Assembly: GCF_036370855.1 (NCBI RefSeq)
Contig: NW_026991456.1
Coordinates: 4,402,001 to 4,466,000, forward strand
Length of the DNA stretch: 64,000 bases
Direction of reading: 5' to 3'
DNA from: Dromaius novaehollandiae
Lineage: Eukaryota > Chordata > Aves > Casuariiformes > Dromaiidae
Shown one piece after another: positions 32,311-44,778 of this stretch. A program made the translations under genes and the position numbers. Under the pieces are notes generated by a model. It saw only the letters and a program-made list of their open reading frames with translations, searched no databases and was not told the origin of the DNA. Numbering within the stretch: position 1 is the first letter of the stretch; each line of letters opens with the position of its first letter.

Positions 32311-32970
32311 GACCAGGCAGGGTTGTCCCCAGGGGCTGGGGCTGTCCCTCTTGGAAATGGGGAGGGCAGGGAGAGAAGGAGGGGTGCTGCGGGCTCCTGG
32401 GAGTCGTAGCTTTGCTCAGGATTGGGGCCAGTTAGGCAACTGCTGGGAGGAGCGGCAGTGCTGGGAGGGCACGGTGCGGAGCTGTCCTGCTGTGCAGCAC
32501 AAGGGAAAGTCGACCAGCACCGTTGCTGTCCGAGGACCCTGGAACAGCCCGAGAGACCCTGGAACAGCCACCCCACGGACACCGTGTCACTGCCTCGCAA
32601 GGCCATTGCGTTCAGGTACGTTAGACTACATCGGGCAGAAGAAACGTAAGCCGAAGGATCAGGGCAAATAGCTGCTTGTCTAGGTTTGTTACCTAGCGAC
32701 GCACTGGCAAAGCTTTTCATGAACACTCCTACTTGATCGAGTGCATATTCATTCCGTGAATATTACTGCCAGAACGCGTACATCACTGATCCTTTAAAGC
32801 AAGTCCGTGGCACTGGGGTAGCACGTGTAGTGGAGACTAAATGCAATAATACCTCATTTTGATGTCGTTCTCTTCTGCGAAAGCACTTGGAGCAGATGAC
32901 AACATTTATCATACTATTTTGTTTATTGAGTGGACCCTGATACTGGGGAGAAGGTGGTACTGCACCGAAA
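32311..32970. other. GC-rich DNA, no gene recognised
   Basis: The interval includes a ctgggag-rich promoter-like stretch near 32390-32465 but no recognised coding sequence. Confidence 0.45.
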
Positions 32971-32973
32971 GGG

Positions 32974-33125
32974 AGCACGCATGCGCATTGCGTTCCGCCG
33001 CGCTCACTGCTGCCATCGCGGGTCTGAAAAGCGGCACTGCACACTCATCGGCGTAGCGCATGCGCACTGCGTTCCGTCCCGCTCACCGCTGTCCTCGCGT
33101 GTCGACAAGGCAGCACTGCAGCCGC
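32974..33125. promoter_or_regulatory. tandemly duplicated NRF-1-type element
   Basis: Two imperfect copies of a block of about 79 bp each begin with gcatgcgca(t/c)tgcgttccg (32979 and 33058) and continue with cgctcac.gctg.c and gca(c/g)tgca-like words. GCATGCGC is the core of the NRF-1 palindrome. A third, fuller site, gcgcatgcgc, lies at 33611-33620. Confidence 0.6.
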
Positions 33126-34000
33126 CGCCGGCCACCGCTGCGTACGAAGAACAGTGCAGGCAGCCGGCGCACACGTGTGCGCTGCCGGTCACCGTGTTCA
33201 CCGCTACTCTCCGCTCTCTCGGGGACGGGTAAGCGAAGGCGCTCGTCCATCCCTGCCCGGTGCTCACGGACCGGGAGCGCTTTTCCCGAGAGGGCTTTTC
33301 CTTCCTGGTGCTTCCTGGGGGTGCGGGGACGGGCAGTGCCGTCTCAGAGCTGCTCCGCGACCGGGGCAGCCCCAGCGCCTGCTCGCTGATCCCCGCAGCT
33401 CTCTCGGGCACGGGCAGAGCAGCCTCGGGGCGCTCGCTGCTCGGCCTGAGCACCGGGCTGGCGCGGCGGGCTGCGGGTCGCCCGCGGGAGCCGGCCGGCT
33501 GCAGCGCCGCGCTACGACCACACGAGGGCGCCATTGCGGGTCTCGCCTCCCCCCCCCGCTCCCGCTCCCGCTCCCGCTCGCCCCCGCCCCTCCCGCGCTG
33601 TCCGTAGCGAGCGCATGCGCGGCGGCGGGGAGCAAGATGGCGGCGAGCAGGGTGGGTGTTTTCGCTCGGCGGCTGCGGGCGAGGGCCGAGGCCGCCTGGA
33701 GTCGAGCACGTGGGGATCCCGGTGAGGCGAGCGTGTGCTTTCGGGTGGCCGCGGGCGTCGGGCTGCGTCCTGCCCGCCGGGGCTGTCGCTTCGTGGAGGC
33801 GGCGGGGCGGGGGGGCGGGGGGTTCGGACCTGGCGCCGCGCCGCGCCGGGTCTGCCGGAGCGCGGCTCTGACTCTGCCTTTTCCGTGTGTCGCCTGTAGG
33901 GCCCCAGTTCCTCCCCAGCGCGGGCCAGGGCATGCGCTCACCGCTGTGGACGCAGCCTGGAGGAGCGGGGCGGGGGGGTGTGTCTGCGCGGGGGTCTGGA
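33000..34000. promoter_or_regulatory. large CpG island
   Basis: About 1 kb is very GC- and CpG-rich, with a (CTCCCG)n stretch at about 33555-33580, an NRF-1 palindrome at 33611-33620 and a YY1-type aagatggcggc at 33634-33644 that overlaps an ATG. The arrangement is typical of a housekeeping or mitochondrial-gene promoter transcribed on the plus strand. Confidence 0.7.
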
Positions 34001-34088
34001 TGTGTCCAGCAGCGGCACAGCAGCCTGATGTCTCCTCTCGTCTGGGACGCGGGTTCCTTTGCAGCTTTTCTGGGATGCGGGGCCCTTG
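33637..34088 (+). CDS. possible first two exons of an unidentified gene
   Basis: An ATG within a YY1-type aagatggcggc starts MAASRVGVFARRLRARAEAA and reads to a gtgagg donor after 33721 (28 codons plus one base). The peptide is Arg/Ala-rich with few acidic residues, like a mitochondrial targeting signal. An acceptor (cgcctgtag) at 33899 joins in phase to an exon that stays open to a gtgagt donor at 34089. I recognise no family, and GC-rich DNA is open by chance. Any further exons would lie in the start of the next unit. An equivalent in front of copy 1 would be outside the window. Confidence 0.35.
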
Positions 34089-34320
34089 GTGAGTTCCCTG
34101 CTGCCTTCTCTGGCGTTCTGTGCAAGCTCATAGATCCCTCCTCCTCCCCCCCCGCCACCCTATCTGATGGGGTGGGAGACCAGTGGCTCCTCCCGCCGAG
34201 CTGACAGCAACGTGGGGCACCCCTATGTGCTCCCTACACATCTGGGATGGCACCCCTGCCCTGAGGGCCCCGCAGAGTCCCACCCTTCCTGCAACCAGCC
34301 CCCCCAAAGCCATTAAACCA
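34089..34320. other. no gene recognised
   Basis: Unique C-rich sequence without recognised genes leads into the repeated sequence that starts at 34321. Confidence 0.4.
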
Positions 34321-35093
34321 CCCACAAATCCTGCCCCAACACCCCTACAGGCCCCAAAACATCTCCAAGCCCTGCCTCAACGTTGTCACTGACTCCAGAC
34401 CTTCCCCTGCACTCTCTCCAAAGCCCCAAACATTCCTAAAACTGCTGCCAGGCCCAGTCCCCGCAGCAGTGAGGCGTTCTAACAAAGATGGGGTGTGATC
34501 TGCGTCTCTGCCTTGACTCAGTCCCGCTTTAGAGAAATGGGAGTTTACAGCGCTTCCTGGTGAAGAGTGTTGGCGGGTGGATGCGCTGATGACAAAGAGA
34601 TTTTTCTCTCTTTTCTTCTGAGCTTCTCTCAGAAGCCTCTGTACGTACACGATGTGGCTGATCTGGGATAATCGTGCTGTGCACAATGCTTAAGGAGAAC
34701 ATTGCCATGAAATGGCGGGCTAAGGAATAGCCTAAAAAACCTAAAAGGCTCGGGAAAAGCCAAAGAGAACACCGTTGGGCTCTGGGAAGCCCCAGTGATG
34801 CTACAGAAAACAGCATGGCTTTTAGGCATCTCCTCAGAGCAGCAGCAATGTCTTGCTCCAGCCTATGGGACAATGGGGACTCTTAATTACCTCCTTGAAT
34901 TACCACAAGTGTTGCGAAAGCAGAAGGGACTAGGGAGCACGCAGAGCAGGTTGTGGACTATATGTCAAGTTTAAACAAGCAACAAGCCCCTCTGCAAATA
35001 GGAACAGGTTTAGCCCTAAGTAATAGATGAAGGTAGCTGTGAGTAACGTGAAGCGAAGCGGTTATGTCAGTCACCCCAAAAGCCTCAGAGAAG

Positions 35094-37504
35094 TGGTCCA
35101 AACACTGCCCCCAAAGTCTTCATTGCACCCTAGAGGCCTCTGTTTGATGTCTAGTCCCCTTAGGACTGCTCCAATCCCCTCAGAACCTCTCCATTGGACT
35201 TCATTGTGCACCAGGGGCTCAGTTGAGCGTGTAGAGTCCTTAGGACCCCTCTCGTACCCTCAGAACCCCTCCTGAGGCCTTTGTAGTGCTCCCAGAGCCC
35301 TTTTTTGGTCCACCGGCTCTCGTAGGACTTCTCTAATTCCTTCAATATCCCTCTTTTGGCCTTCATTGTGCAGGAGCCCTCCGTTGTCCTTCTAGCTCTC
35401 CAAGCACCTCTCTAGTCCCACCAGGACCCCTCCTTTTGCCTTCGTTGTTCCATATAGCATTTTTTTTCTTCCTTCTAGTCCCTTTACAACCCCCCGGTCT
35501 ACTCTAGGTGCCTCTTTTGGCCAAAATTGTGCCCTGCAGCCCTCTTTTGGCCCTCTAGAACCAAGAGGACCCCTCTAGTCACCTCTGAATCCCTCTGGAG
35601 GCCTTTGTTGTGCCCCAGGGCTGTCTTCTGGCTCTCCTGACGACCCCTTTGGATCCCTCAAATTCCACCTAAGAACCTTTCTGGAGGCTGTCCTTGTTCC
35701 CCAGAGTCTTTTTTGGCCTTGTAGACCTGTTAGCACCCCTCCAGTGCACTCTCAAACACTCTCTTGGCCAAAATTGGGCCCCAGAGCTCTTTGGGCTCTC
35801 CAGACCCTAGCGAATCTCTCTCGTCCTCTCAGACCACCTCCTGAGCTCATCCCTGCTCCCCAGTTGATATTTTTTCAGCCAGGTAGACCACTTAGGACTC
35901 CTCTAGTGCACTTTGGACTACTCTTTCGGTCTCCCTTCTGTCCCAGAGCTGTCTTCTGGCCCTCCGGCCCCTTTAGCACCCCGCTAGTCCCTTCAGAATC
36001 CCTCCAGAGGCCTTTGTGGTGCTCCAGAGCCCTCATTTGGCCCTCCAGCCTTCTCAGCAGCCCTCTCGTCTGCTCTGCACTCCTTTTTTTGGCCAAAATG
36101 GGGCCCCAGAGGCTTTTTCTTTGTTCATTGGTTCCCTCAGGAAACCCCTAGTGTGCTCTCGACCCCTCTTTTGGCCAAGATTGGGACCGGAGTCTTCTGT
36201 GGGCACTCTAGACCCCTGAGGACCCCTCTAGTGTACTCTGGACCACTCTTTTGGCCACAATTGGGCCCCAGAGCTGTCTTCTGGCCCTCCAGCCCCCTTA
36301 GGGAACATCTAGTCTCCTCAGAACTCTTCCAGTTTTCTTCCTGGTTCACCAGAGTCATTTTTTGGCCATGTAGACCCCTTAGCAGCCCTCTAAGTGTGCT
36401 GTGGACTACTCTTTCAGCCTTTTTTATGCCCCAGAGCTGTGTTTTGGATGTCTAGACCCCTTTAGGACCCTGGTAGAGCCCTCAGAGTCCCTCCGGAGCC
36501 CTTCTTCATGCCCTGGAGCCCTCTTTTGGCCCTTTAGCAGCCCTCTATTCTGCTTTGGCTTCATTTTTTGACCTTTTATTTCCCCCCCACAGACCACTCC
36601 TGGCCCTCTAGAACCCTTAGCACCCTTCTAGAGGCCTTTGCCATGCTCCAAAGCTGTCTTTTGGGTCTCAAGTTCCCTTAGGACCCCTCTAGTGTGCTCA
36701 GAACCCCTCTGGAGGCCTTTGTGTCCCGGAGCCCTCTTTTGGCCATCCACATCCCATAGGAGCCCTCCTGTCCACTCAGAGCACCTCCTGAGGTCGGTCA
36801 TGTTACCCAGTTTTGATTTTTTTTTTTTCCCTGTGCCATTTAGTCCCCTTAGGAGCCCTCTAGTCTGCTCAGAACCTCTCCTGGGGTGCTTGTTGTGCCC
36901 CAGAGCTGTCCTCTGGCTCCACAGCCCCCTTTGGAACCCTCTAGTCTCCTCAGAAGCCCTCCAGATTTCTTCCTTGTTCCCCAAAGTCATTCCTTGGCCA
37001 TGCAGGCCCCTCAGCACCCCTCTAGTGCACTCTGGACCACTCTTTGGGCTTTCCTTGTTCCCTAGAGCTGTCTTTTGGCTCTCTAGCTCCTTTAGAACTT
37101 CTGCAGTGTTCTCAGAACTCTTCCTGAGCCCTGTCTTATGCCCTGGAGTGCTCTGTTCATCGTTCAGCTGCCTGAGTACCCCTCTTTTCCTCTGAACCCC
37201 TTCAGAGGCTTTGCTTGTTCTCTTCTGGCTTCTTTTAGTTGCTCTCTAGTCTCCGTAAGAGATGTCTAATCTGCTCTGGGTTCCTCTTTAGAGCTTTGTT
37301 GTGCTGCATAGACCTCTGCTGGTCCTGTAGAGCCCTGAGGAACCCCTTTATTTCACTCTGGACTACTCTGTCAGCCTTCCTTGTTGTGCCCCCAGAGCCC
37401 TGCGTAGGTTCTCCAGCCCTCTTAGCATCCCTCTTCCCTCCTTGTGCCAGTCCTCCACTTAGAAATACAGAGCTAGTACTCCCCTGGGGAACTACCCATT
37501 CCAC
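35094..37504. repeat. about 82-bp minisatellite array, copy 2
   Basis: This is the same array as 775-3185 at offset 34319, with only a few substitutions and the same number of units. The array has therefore not expanded or contracted since the 34-kb duplication. Confidence 0.85.
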
Positions 37505-39008
37505 CTACTGACCCCTTTTTCTGAGCACTCTAGGTACTATACAGGAAGTACCCCTCTTCAGAAGTACTCACATTACAGAAGCAGCCTTGTTCCAGGAGTT
37601 TATTTTGATATCTTGGTTTGCCCTAGAGGAAATGCTGTCCTGCTACAACAGCTGTATTATATGCAGGTCTGAACCAATTAGAGCACTGTGGTGTAGTGTT
37701 CCCTTAACAGGATATGTTGAATCTTGTAGCTTTCTTTCTAAGCATAAGCAGAACTGATTTTTAGTTTTTAGTGCAAAGGCTAGTGCTAGTTTGGGTAAAA
37801 AAGCTTAATAACATACCTCCTGATATTATGGGTTCAGTATATAAGGTTTCAGTAATAAAGAAGATGGTCTGTTTTATCAAAGAGGTCCGTCTGTCCTTTC
37901 TGTGCTCTCCCATCCAGATACTGAGTGGAAGCAAAAGGCTTGCTTCTGCTTAGCCCTATGTATTTATGGCTGCCAGTGGTTTGCCCCTCCCCTTCCAAGG
38001 GCTTGTGGGTAGGGCAGTGGGTGAGGCTAGGGTTACATAAACCCAGGGTGTTCACACAGTCTCTGCTTTCTTTGGGGGTAGTGCTCTGGAACTGCCTTGG
38101 GAAATAACAGCATTTGTGGAAGTGAAACTATCCAGAAAGATTTATTGCTGCATTTAGAGAAGCAAGGGCCATTCCTTAATGTTAGAGCAATGAGATGGCT
38201 GAAGGTGGAGTTGTGAGCATGCCAGAAAATTGCTTATAGCAGGCAGTTTTGGTTTTGTGTTGGTATCTTGGTGTGGGGTGTTCAGGGGTGGACGAGGGTT
38301 TCTGAGTGTGCAGTTGTATCCTCTGTTAATTGTCAGTATTGTTTTCTGGTGTTTGTGTGTTTACTGTGGAAGGGGCCTAACTTCCTCACTGGGCTCTTTG
38401 AACATGCTGATGCTTGAGGCATTGCTTGTGCCTCTGCTGGACTGCAGACAAGAGAAGAGAGCAGGGGTCCTGGGAAAACATTTCCTTCTACACTTACACC
38501 CTAGGTGGTGGTTGTGTGTTTTATCTCCAGTAAGGTGGATCTGTGTGAGGTATTGCTGTCATCAGCTAGTCTGGTTTCTGGCTCGCTGGATGTTTTGCTG
38601 CTCCTCAGAAATACTGTCAGCCCTGTTCAGGGAGAAACTGTGTGGGGTTTTTCTGTAGTATGCAGACTTGTAGAAGAGTCCAGATTTTGTATGAAGAGGG
38701 AAGGAAGCCTTCTCCCTTCCTGTAACTGCAGTAGGATGAGAAAGGAAGTCACCTCGTCGGAAAGCAAAGCGGACTGTGAGTAAGCCCATGTGCCTGAAGA
38801 GCTCAAAAACCAACCTCCCCTCAGCTAATGAACTCACCTCTCTTCTTGCCTAAGCCTCAGTGCTGAGAGAGAAGAAACGGTTGTACTCCTCGGAACCACC
38901 AGGAACCAATTTGCAGTCTTGCCTGGCAGTTCCTTTCTTATATCCATGCCTGTGAACCTAGTGCCACCTGCCCTTCTGTGGCTCTGCTTCTGACCCCTAC
39001 CCTGGCTT
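37505..39008. other. no gene recognised (copy 2 of 3186-4689)
   Basis: Same unique stretch as in copy 1, with a few substitutions. Confidence 0.4.
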
Positions 39009-40094
39009 CTGGGGCTGCCTACTTTGCTTCTTCAGGTACTATGTCGGCCCTTTGCAGGCATGGCTGAGGATTTCAGGTGAGGTAGAATGGGTGATCAGAA
39101 TGGTGTTTCAGTTGTTGTAGGGCTGGTCAGCGCTACCTGGCAGCATAGTAACTTTGTCTTGGTTTTCCAGGTGCCATGGGTGTCCCCACAGCAATGATGT
39201 TGGAGTCTGGAGTTGGTGCGGCACAGGTGAGCACAACATCGGTGGCGCTTTGGTGGAGGGTGCTCTTCAGCTGGAGCTGGCTGGCATGGGGGTGATCTCC
39301 CGTGCTCTGGTTTGGCAGGCAATGAAGGCGAATGTGGTGACCGAAGGAAGATCAGAGAGGATGTGGCTGCCATTGAGGATGCCTCTTGAGGACCAATGGT
39401 GTGACGCACAGCACTGCAAAAGCTAAGGTGAGGAGCAAAGTGTCGATGTGTCTTGGGTGTGTGTGCTGACATACAGTGTAGTATGGAGAACTCTTCTGGA
39501 TGAGTGCTGTGTGTGAGGCAGAGGCAGTGGGGTGTGCATGGCAGAAAGTGAGGGTGTGGTAGGCAGAGCAGCTCCAGCCTGTGTCTGTGTTGTTGAGTAG
39601 TTTATGGGGTGTGTGTTGTAGCTGTGGTATCTTTTGCTCAGGTCTTGATGTCGCTCTTGTTTGCGCTCAAGGAGCGTGGCCCATGCTCTGCAGCGCTAGC
39701 GCGGCAGGCATCCATTGTCTTTTGCCTGGCCCGACTCATCAGCATTGTGCTAATGGATAGCACCTTGTTCTGTGCAGGCAGCTAAAAGGGGTGGCGTGTC
39801 ACTCTGGTTTTGCATCGTGGCCATTTGCAGCCATCATTGAGGCCTCCTTGGCCGTTCCTCTTCTGAGGCCGCTCTTGTTTTGCACCTTCCTGGCATCCTT
39901 TCAGGATTTTCTTCCCTGCATCGTCAGAGCCTCAGGTCTTCCTTGCTGGCTTCTTCTGCATCACTCTTCCCAGCTTTGCTGGCCCCTTTCCATCACAGGC
40001 AGTAGCGTCTGACTCTTCCGTGGGCTCATCCGGAGCATCAGAGCTGTGTGGTTGTGGCATTGTAGGGCTTTTTGGCTGGCAGCATCTTATGCAT
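39009..40094. repeat. internal 1.8-kb duplication, left half (copy 2)
   Basis: Same block as 4690-5775 at offset 34319, with its partner at about 40799-41939. Confidence 0.85.
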
Positions 40095-40798
40095 GGGAAT
40101 AGTTCTTTTTGCATAGGGCTTTCCTTCATGTTTGTGTCTGTGTGTCTGTTCGGGGCTGGAGCTGCCTTGCCTGTGGGTGTTAGGAATGATAGTGCGTGGA
40201 GTGTGGCAGTGATGGGCTGGGACAGTGATTGGTCAGCATCTGTGTGTTCCATTTTACATTGCTTTTTTGCAGATGCGGATTAGTGTTTGGATCTCTTGAG
40301 GGAGATGGAGGAAGGAAGGGGAATGCCGTAAGAAGGTGAGCTAGAGATTCCTTGTTGGAAGGAGTGTTGTGGTCAGTGGTTCCCTGGTTAATTTTTGCTT
40401 TGTGCTTGTAGGTGTGGAGCCTTGTGGAGAGCAAGTTGCTTGCGTCCGGGAGGAGCAGGGCAAGGTGAGTGTTGGTCTGAGAGAGGACGCAGAGCCCAGT
40501 GTAGGGCTGTTGTCTCGTTGGCGCTGTTCTGGTTTTACAGGTGCCTGGTGGGCCTTGGCGTGGCGGCCAATGGCCCAGCAGTCAAGATGGGTGAGCAGAG
40601 CAGGCAAAGGTGTTGTAGTGAGGTACTGTTGTGGTGGGGTGTGGTTTTGGCATCACCTCAAGGTGTGGTTGTCTCAGGTTTTGCAGGAAGTTGTGAAGAG
40701 GAGAAGTAGAGTGCTGAGAAGAGCCCGAGCAGGTAAGAGGGGGAGCTTGTTGGGTCAGAATCTGATGGCGTGGTAGGGTGATGCCGGGTTGCCTCTTG

Positions 40799-41237
40799 GT
40801 GATGTCTTTTGCTGTGCTTTTTCAGGTATGGTGTGGGCCTTTCCCAAGCGTGGCTGAGGATTTCAGGTGAGCGGATTGGTGTTGGGCATTGTAGGGCTGG
40901 TGAGCGCTGCCTGCCAGAAGAGTGGCTTCATTATTTTGTTTTTTCCAGGTGCCATGGGCTTCCCCCCAGCCAGGATGCTGGTGTTTGGAATTGGCGCAGT
41001 TCAGGTGAGCGGAGCACCCATGGTGCTTTGGTGGAGAGTGCTCTTGCAGGTGAGGCTGGAGCCAACTGGCACGGGGGTGACTACTTGTGCTCTGGTGTGG
41101 CAGGTGAAGGCAAATGTGGCAAGCAAAGGAAGATCGGAGAGGATGGGTCTGCCATTGAGGATGGCTCTTGAGGACCGATGGTGATGCAGAGCACCGGAAG
41201 AGCTAAGTTGATGGGCAAAGGGTGTTGGGGTGTCTTG

Positions 41238-41281
<44 letters not shown>

Positions 41282-41939
41282 GGTGTGTGCTGACGTTCAG
41301 TGTAGAGTGGAGGGTGGTTTGGGATGTGTGTGTGCATGAGGCAGTGGGGTGTGCATGGCAGAAAGTGAGGATGTGCTAGGCAGAGCGGCTCCAGCCTGTG
41401 TCTGTGTTGTTGTGCAGTCTGTGGTGTGTGTTGTAGCTGTACTCTCTTTTGCTCAGGTCTTGATGTTGCTCTTGCTCGTTGTGCTCAAGGAGCACAGCCC
41501 GTGCTCTGCAGCACTAGCATGGCAGGCATCCACTGTCTTTTTGCCTGGCCTGACTCGTCAGCATTGCTCCAATGGATTGTGTCTTGTTCTGTGCAGGCAG
41601 CTAAAAGGGGGTGGTCTGTTGCTCTGACTCCACATCGTGGCCGTTTGCAGTCAGTCATCTTTGCAGCCATCATCGAGGCCTCACTGGCCACACCTCTTCT
41701 GAGCCCGCTCTTGTTGTGTGTCTTCCTGGCGCCCTTTCAGGGTTTTCTCCCCAGTGTTGTCACAGCCTCAGGTCTTTCTTGCTGGCCTCTTCTGCATTGC
41801 TTTTCCCAGCTTTGCTGGCCCTTTTCCGTCACGGGTGGTGGCATCTGACTCTTTCATGGGCTTGTCCAGGGCATCAGAGCTGCACGGTTGTGGTGTCATA
41901 GGTCTTTCTGGCTGGCAGTGTCTTCTGTGCTGCCATTTT
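40799..41939. repeat. internal 1.8-kb duplication, right half (copy 2)
   Basis: Same block as 6480-7620 at offset 34319. The TG tract and the flanking exon-like blocks are retained. Confidence 0.85.
41240..41280. repeat. (TG)n/(CG)n microsatellite, copy 2
   Basis: Same tract as 6921-6961, with the same length in both units. Confidence 0.95.
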
Positions 41940-42725
41940 TTGTGTGTGTTTGTGGGGGGGGGGGGGGGGAAGTTGGGGGGTGTGTAGTAATGGCAGTCAC
42001 CAGAGCAGAATAATGTATCTATGAAACTTCTTGGGGGGGTTTCAGTAAGAAGTAAAAGTATTCTTTTCTTTAAACTCTTTTTTGATTGAGTGGCCATTTG
42101 GGGGGATTCTTATTTAAGCCAGTACAGTGTTACCTTTAAAAAAGGATGGAAGGAGATGGTTCTGTTAGTAGGGGTGATGAATGGCTGGGGTGGGAGTGAG
42201 TGGGCAGTTGTTTGGTTGTTGGGTGGGGTTGTTAGTGTGTCTAACCTTGTATGCATGTTCTTTTCTTTTTTCAGGTTCTAGTTAGAATTTCTTAGATTTT
42301 TTTTTAAAAAAAAACAAACCAGACAAAAAACCAAAAAAACCCAACCAACCAAACAAAAGACCCACACAGCTGGGGTTCTGCTCCCAGCTGGGTTTCTTTT
42401 CCCCCCTGAGTCCCCAATGCTCTGCGAGGTGGTGATCAATCATTGCCTGCGTGGGTGTGGAGCTTCGGCTCGGAGCTGGGTGTTTTCTAGGCAGGGCGGT
42501 TTTTGGAGGCGCTTGGTCACCCTGTTACTGGGAGCTGTCCAAAAACCTGGAGGTGCACTTGCCTGTTTCTGCAGGAATGTAGAGTATGTGCTGGCTGATG
42601 TATTGGTGAGATTAGAGATGGATGCTGAAGAGTATGTGCAGGTGATGTAGAGTGTGGGCTTGTTTGTTACGTTTTGTGTGTTGTGAGGATAGAAGCCCAA
42701 GAGTTGCTAATGATGCAACGACGAG
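41940..42725. other. G-run and A-rich tract (copy 2 of 7621-8402)
   Basis: The G homopolymer here is about 4 bases longer than in copy 1. No gene is recognised. Confidence 0.5.
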
Positions 42726-42885
42726 TGTTCTGCTCTGCTCTCTGCTCTGTGCGCTGTGGTCTGTAATCTCTGTGGTCTGCACTTTGTGCTTTGCTCTTTC
42801 TGCTCTCCGCTGTGCTCTTTGCTTTTCTTCTTTGCTCTTTAATCTGTGCTTTGCTCTCTGTTTTCTTCTGTCTTCTTTTTCTCTA
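42726..42885. repeat. pyrimidine-rich TGCTCT-type tract, copy 2
   Basis: Same low-complexity tract as 8403-8562, again directly before the inverted repeat. Confidence 0.7.
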
Positions 42886-42894
42886 GCATACCAG

Positions 42895-42951
42895 CTGGGA
42901 GTAAATAATTATTACTCTACAATTAAAATAAAAAAAATTATTTACTCCCAG
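42895..42951. repeat. perfect 16-bp inverted repeat (hairpin), copy 2
   Basis: Both arms and the loop are the same as at 8572-8628. Confidence 0.9.
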
Positions 42952-43222
42952 ATAGTATCCTACTCTTGCTAATGAATTCATTAAATATGCAAATTAAGCC
43001 TTCCCATACTTACTTCTTTTTAGACACATATACAAATAATAAAATGTGTATGCACTGTATATATACATACATACAGTCATACACATATACACCTTAGGCT
43101 TAGAGAGCTACCCTTAGCAGGTTACATAGCCAGTTTAGGGGTGACAGGGCAAGGAGTAAGGGTGACTACAAGTTCAAGGTAGCAGGTCAGAGGTTGGGGT
43201 TACGCTCAGAGCCATCAAGGCA

Positions 43223-43473
43223 GAGTGGGAGGGTTAGGGTTAGAGCCATTTAGGGTTGGGGTTGGGTTTGGGGTTAGGGTTGGGATTAAGAGTTGTTAGG
43301 GGTTGGAGTTAGGGTTTTAGGGTTAGGGGGTTTAGAGGGTTGGAGTCAGGGCCATTAAGGGTTTAGGGTTAGAGGGTTAGGGTCTGCCATTTAGGGTTGT
43401 GGTTAGGGCTGGTTGGGCTTAGGTTAGGGCCAGTTGGGGGAGGGGGATTGGGGTGGGGTTGGGGGTTAGTTAG
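43223..43473. repeat. degenerate telomere-like repeats, copy 2
   Basis: Same tract as 8900-9150 at offset 34323, with the same pattern of degenerate units. Confidence 0.85.
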
Positions 43474-43781
43474 TAGGCAAAAAATGTATTGGTAACTGCA
43501 ATACAGAAAGAAGCACTAGTGTTTCAGAGTGCTGTTGTTGCCTTTTAAATAAGCTATCTCATCTTTCTGGGCTTTCTTATCTGACCTGAAAAATAGGAAC
43601 AGTACTCCCTTGTATCACAGGTCATTTCAATGTGTAATTAAAGAAGTCTGGTCAGAAGCTATGATGAAAATGCCCCATACTTGTGACTACTGAGAAAATA
43701 AATTGTGTGTTGCCAGTTTCCCATTACTTCTAGGGGTTGAATCAGTTTCTTGTTGGGAGATAACACGAGTGTGCTACCAGC

Positions 43782-44778
43782 ATGCCTGAGAGGAATCACT
43801 ATGAGGCCATTGAGGTTTATCCTCTCTGGACTAACAAAGCCAAGAGGTGAAGGTGACTTGCTTTTTTTTAAGCACATTAATAGGGAATCTTGGAATGATC
43901 ACGCAGATCAAGGTTGATCCCCCGGCTTCATACACAGCGTACCTTTTCCTCGGTAGCTTGGCTTTTGTGGCTTTCTGTTACTGCTCAGCTATCTCCCCAA
44001 GGTTGCTGGTGAACTCTTCAGCAGTGAGGAGAGCCATTTCAATCAGTGCCTGTGTGGCACAGCTATTCACTTTTCTCCTCGGGGCTCGTGCTAAGTGTCT
44101 CCTGCTGGCAGTAATGGCATATGACTGCGTGTGGCTGTCTGTAACCTTCTACTTTATGCAACTGTCATGTCCTCAAAAGCCTATACACAGACGGTAATCA
44201 TCTCCTATTTCATTGGCTTTGTCCATGCACTTGCACAAACTATCTCCACCTTCACACCCTCTTTCTGTGACTCCAGTGTTGTCAGTCATTACTTCAGTGA
44301 CTTTCCCCCTATGATCCAGCTTTCATGCTCTGACACCTATAGCAACGAGATGGTACTTCATATTTTTGGTACATTTCATGGCATCTTCGCATCTCTGGCA
44401 ATTCTAATCTCCTGTATCTATCTCATCTCCACCATCTTGAGGATCCACTCCTCCAAGGGCAGATGCAAAGCCTTCTCCACCTGTGCTTCCCATCTGAGAG
44501 CTGTCTTGTTGTTTTATGGGACTACCGTTTTTATGTATGTTAGGCCAATGTCCAGCTACTCATTGGACTGAGATAAATGGGCCTCTCTGTTCTATTCAGT
44601 GGAGACTGCGGTGCTGAATCCTATAATCTACAGCCTAAGGAATAAGGAGGTGAAGGATGCTCTGAGGAGAGTTTTAGGTCATAGTAGAGAAAATTCAGAA
44701 GAATTGTTAGAAAGAGAACTTTGGGGAAAATTTATCAAAACCTTGATACGAAGAGTAGGACTTCCAAGGAAGACTTGA
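43782..44778 (+). pseudogene. olfactory receptor pseudogene, copy 2
   Basis: This is the same pseudogene as 9459-10455 at offset 34323. The frameshifts and the internal TGA (44569-44571) are shared, so the gene was already dead before the 34-kb duplication. Only isolated changes separate the copies, such as Ala to Thr near TM2 and Met to Thr in the segment after the MAYD motif. Confidence 0.92.

Larger units (their letters stand above)
1..34320. repeat. 34.3-kb macrosatellite unit, copy 1
   Basis: Everything from base 1 onward recurs from base 34321, in the same orientation and order. The offset is 34320 at the start, 34319 after about base 305, 34323 after the G-run near 7640, 34322 after the C-run near 10890, and 34323 again after the A-run near 21660. 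By eye there is roughly one substitution per 500-600 bases. No spacer lies between the copies other than 29679-34320, which is seen once because the window ends. Because the alignment starts exactly at base 1, the real unit boundary is not visible and the array may extend upstream. Confidence 0.97.

Noticed and set aside
33004-34158. 384-codon minus-strand open frame, and a 312-codon plus-strand frame over the same GC-rich interval
   Set aside because: Both lie in a CpG island where stop codons are rare. The minus-strand product is Arg/Pro/Ala low complexity without a family signature. Only the short plus-strand first-exon candidate has supporting context.
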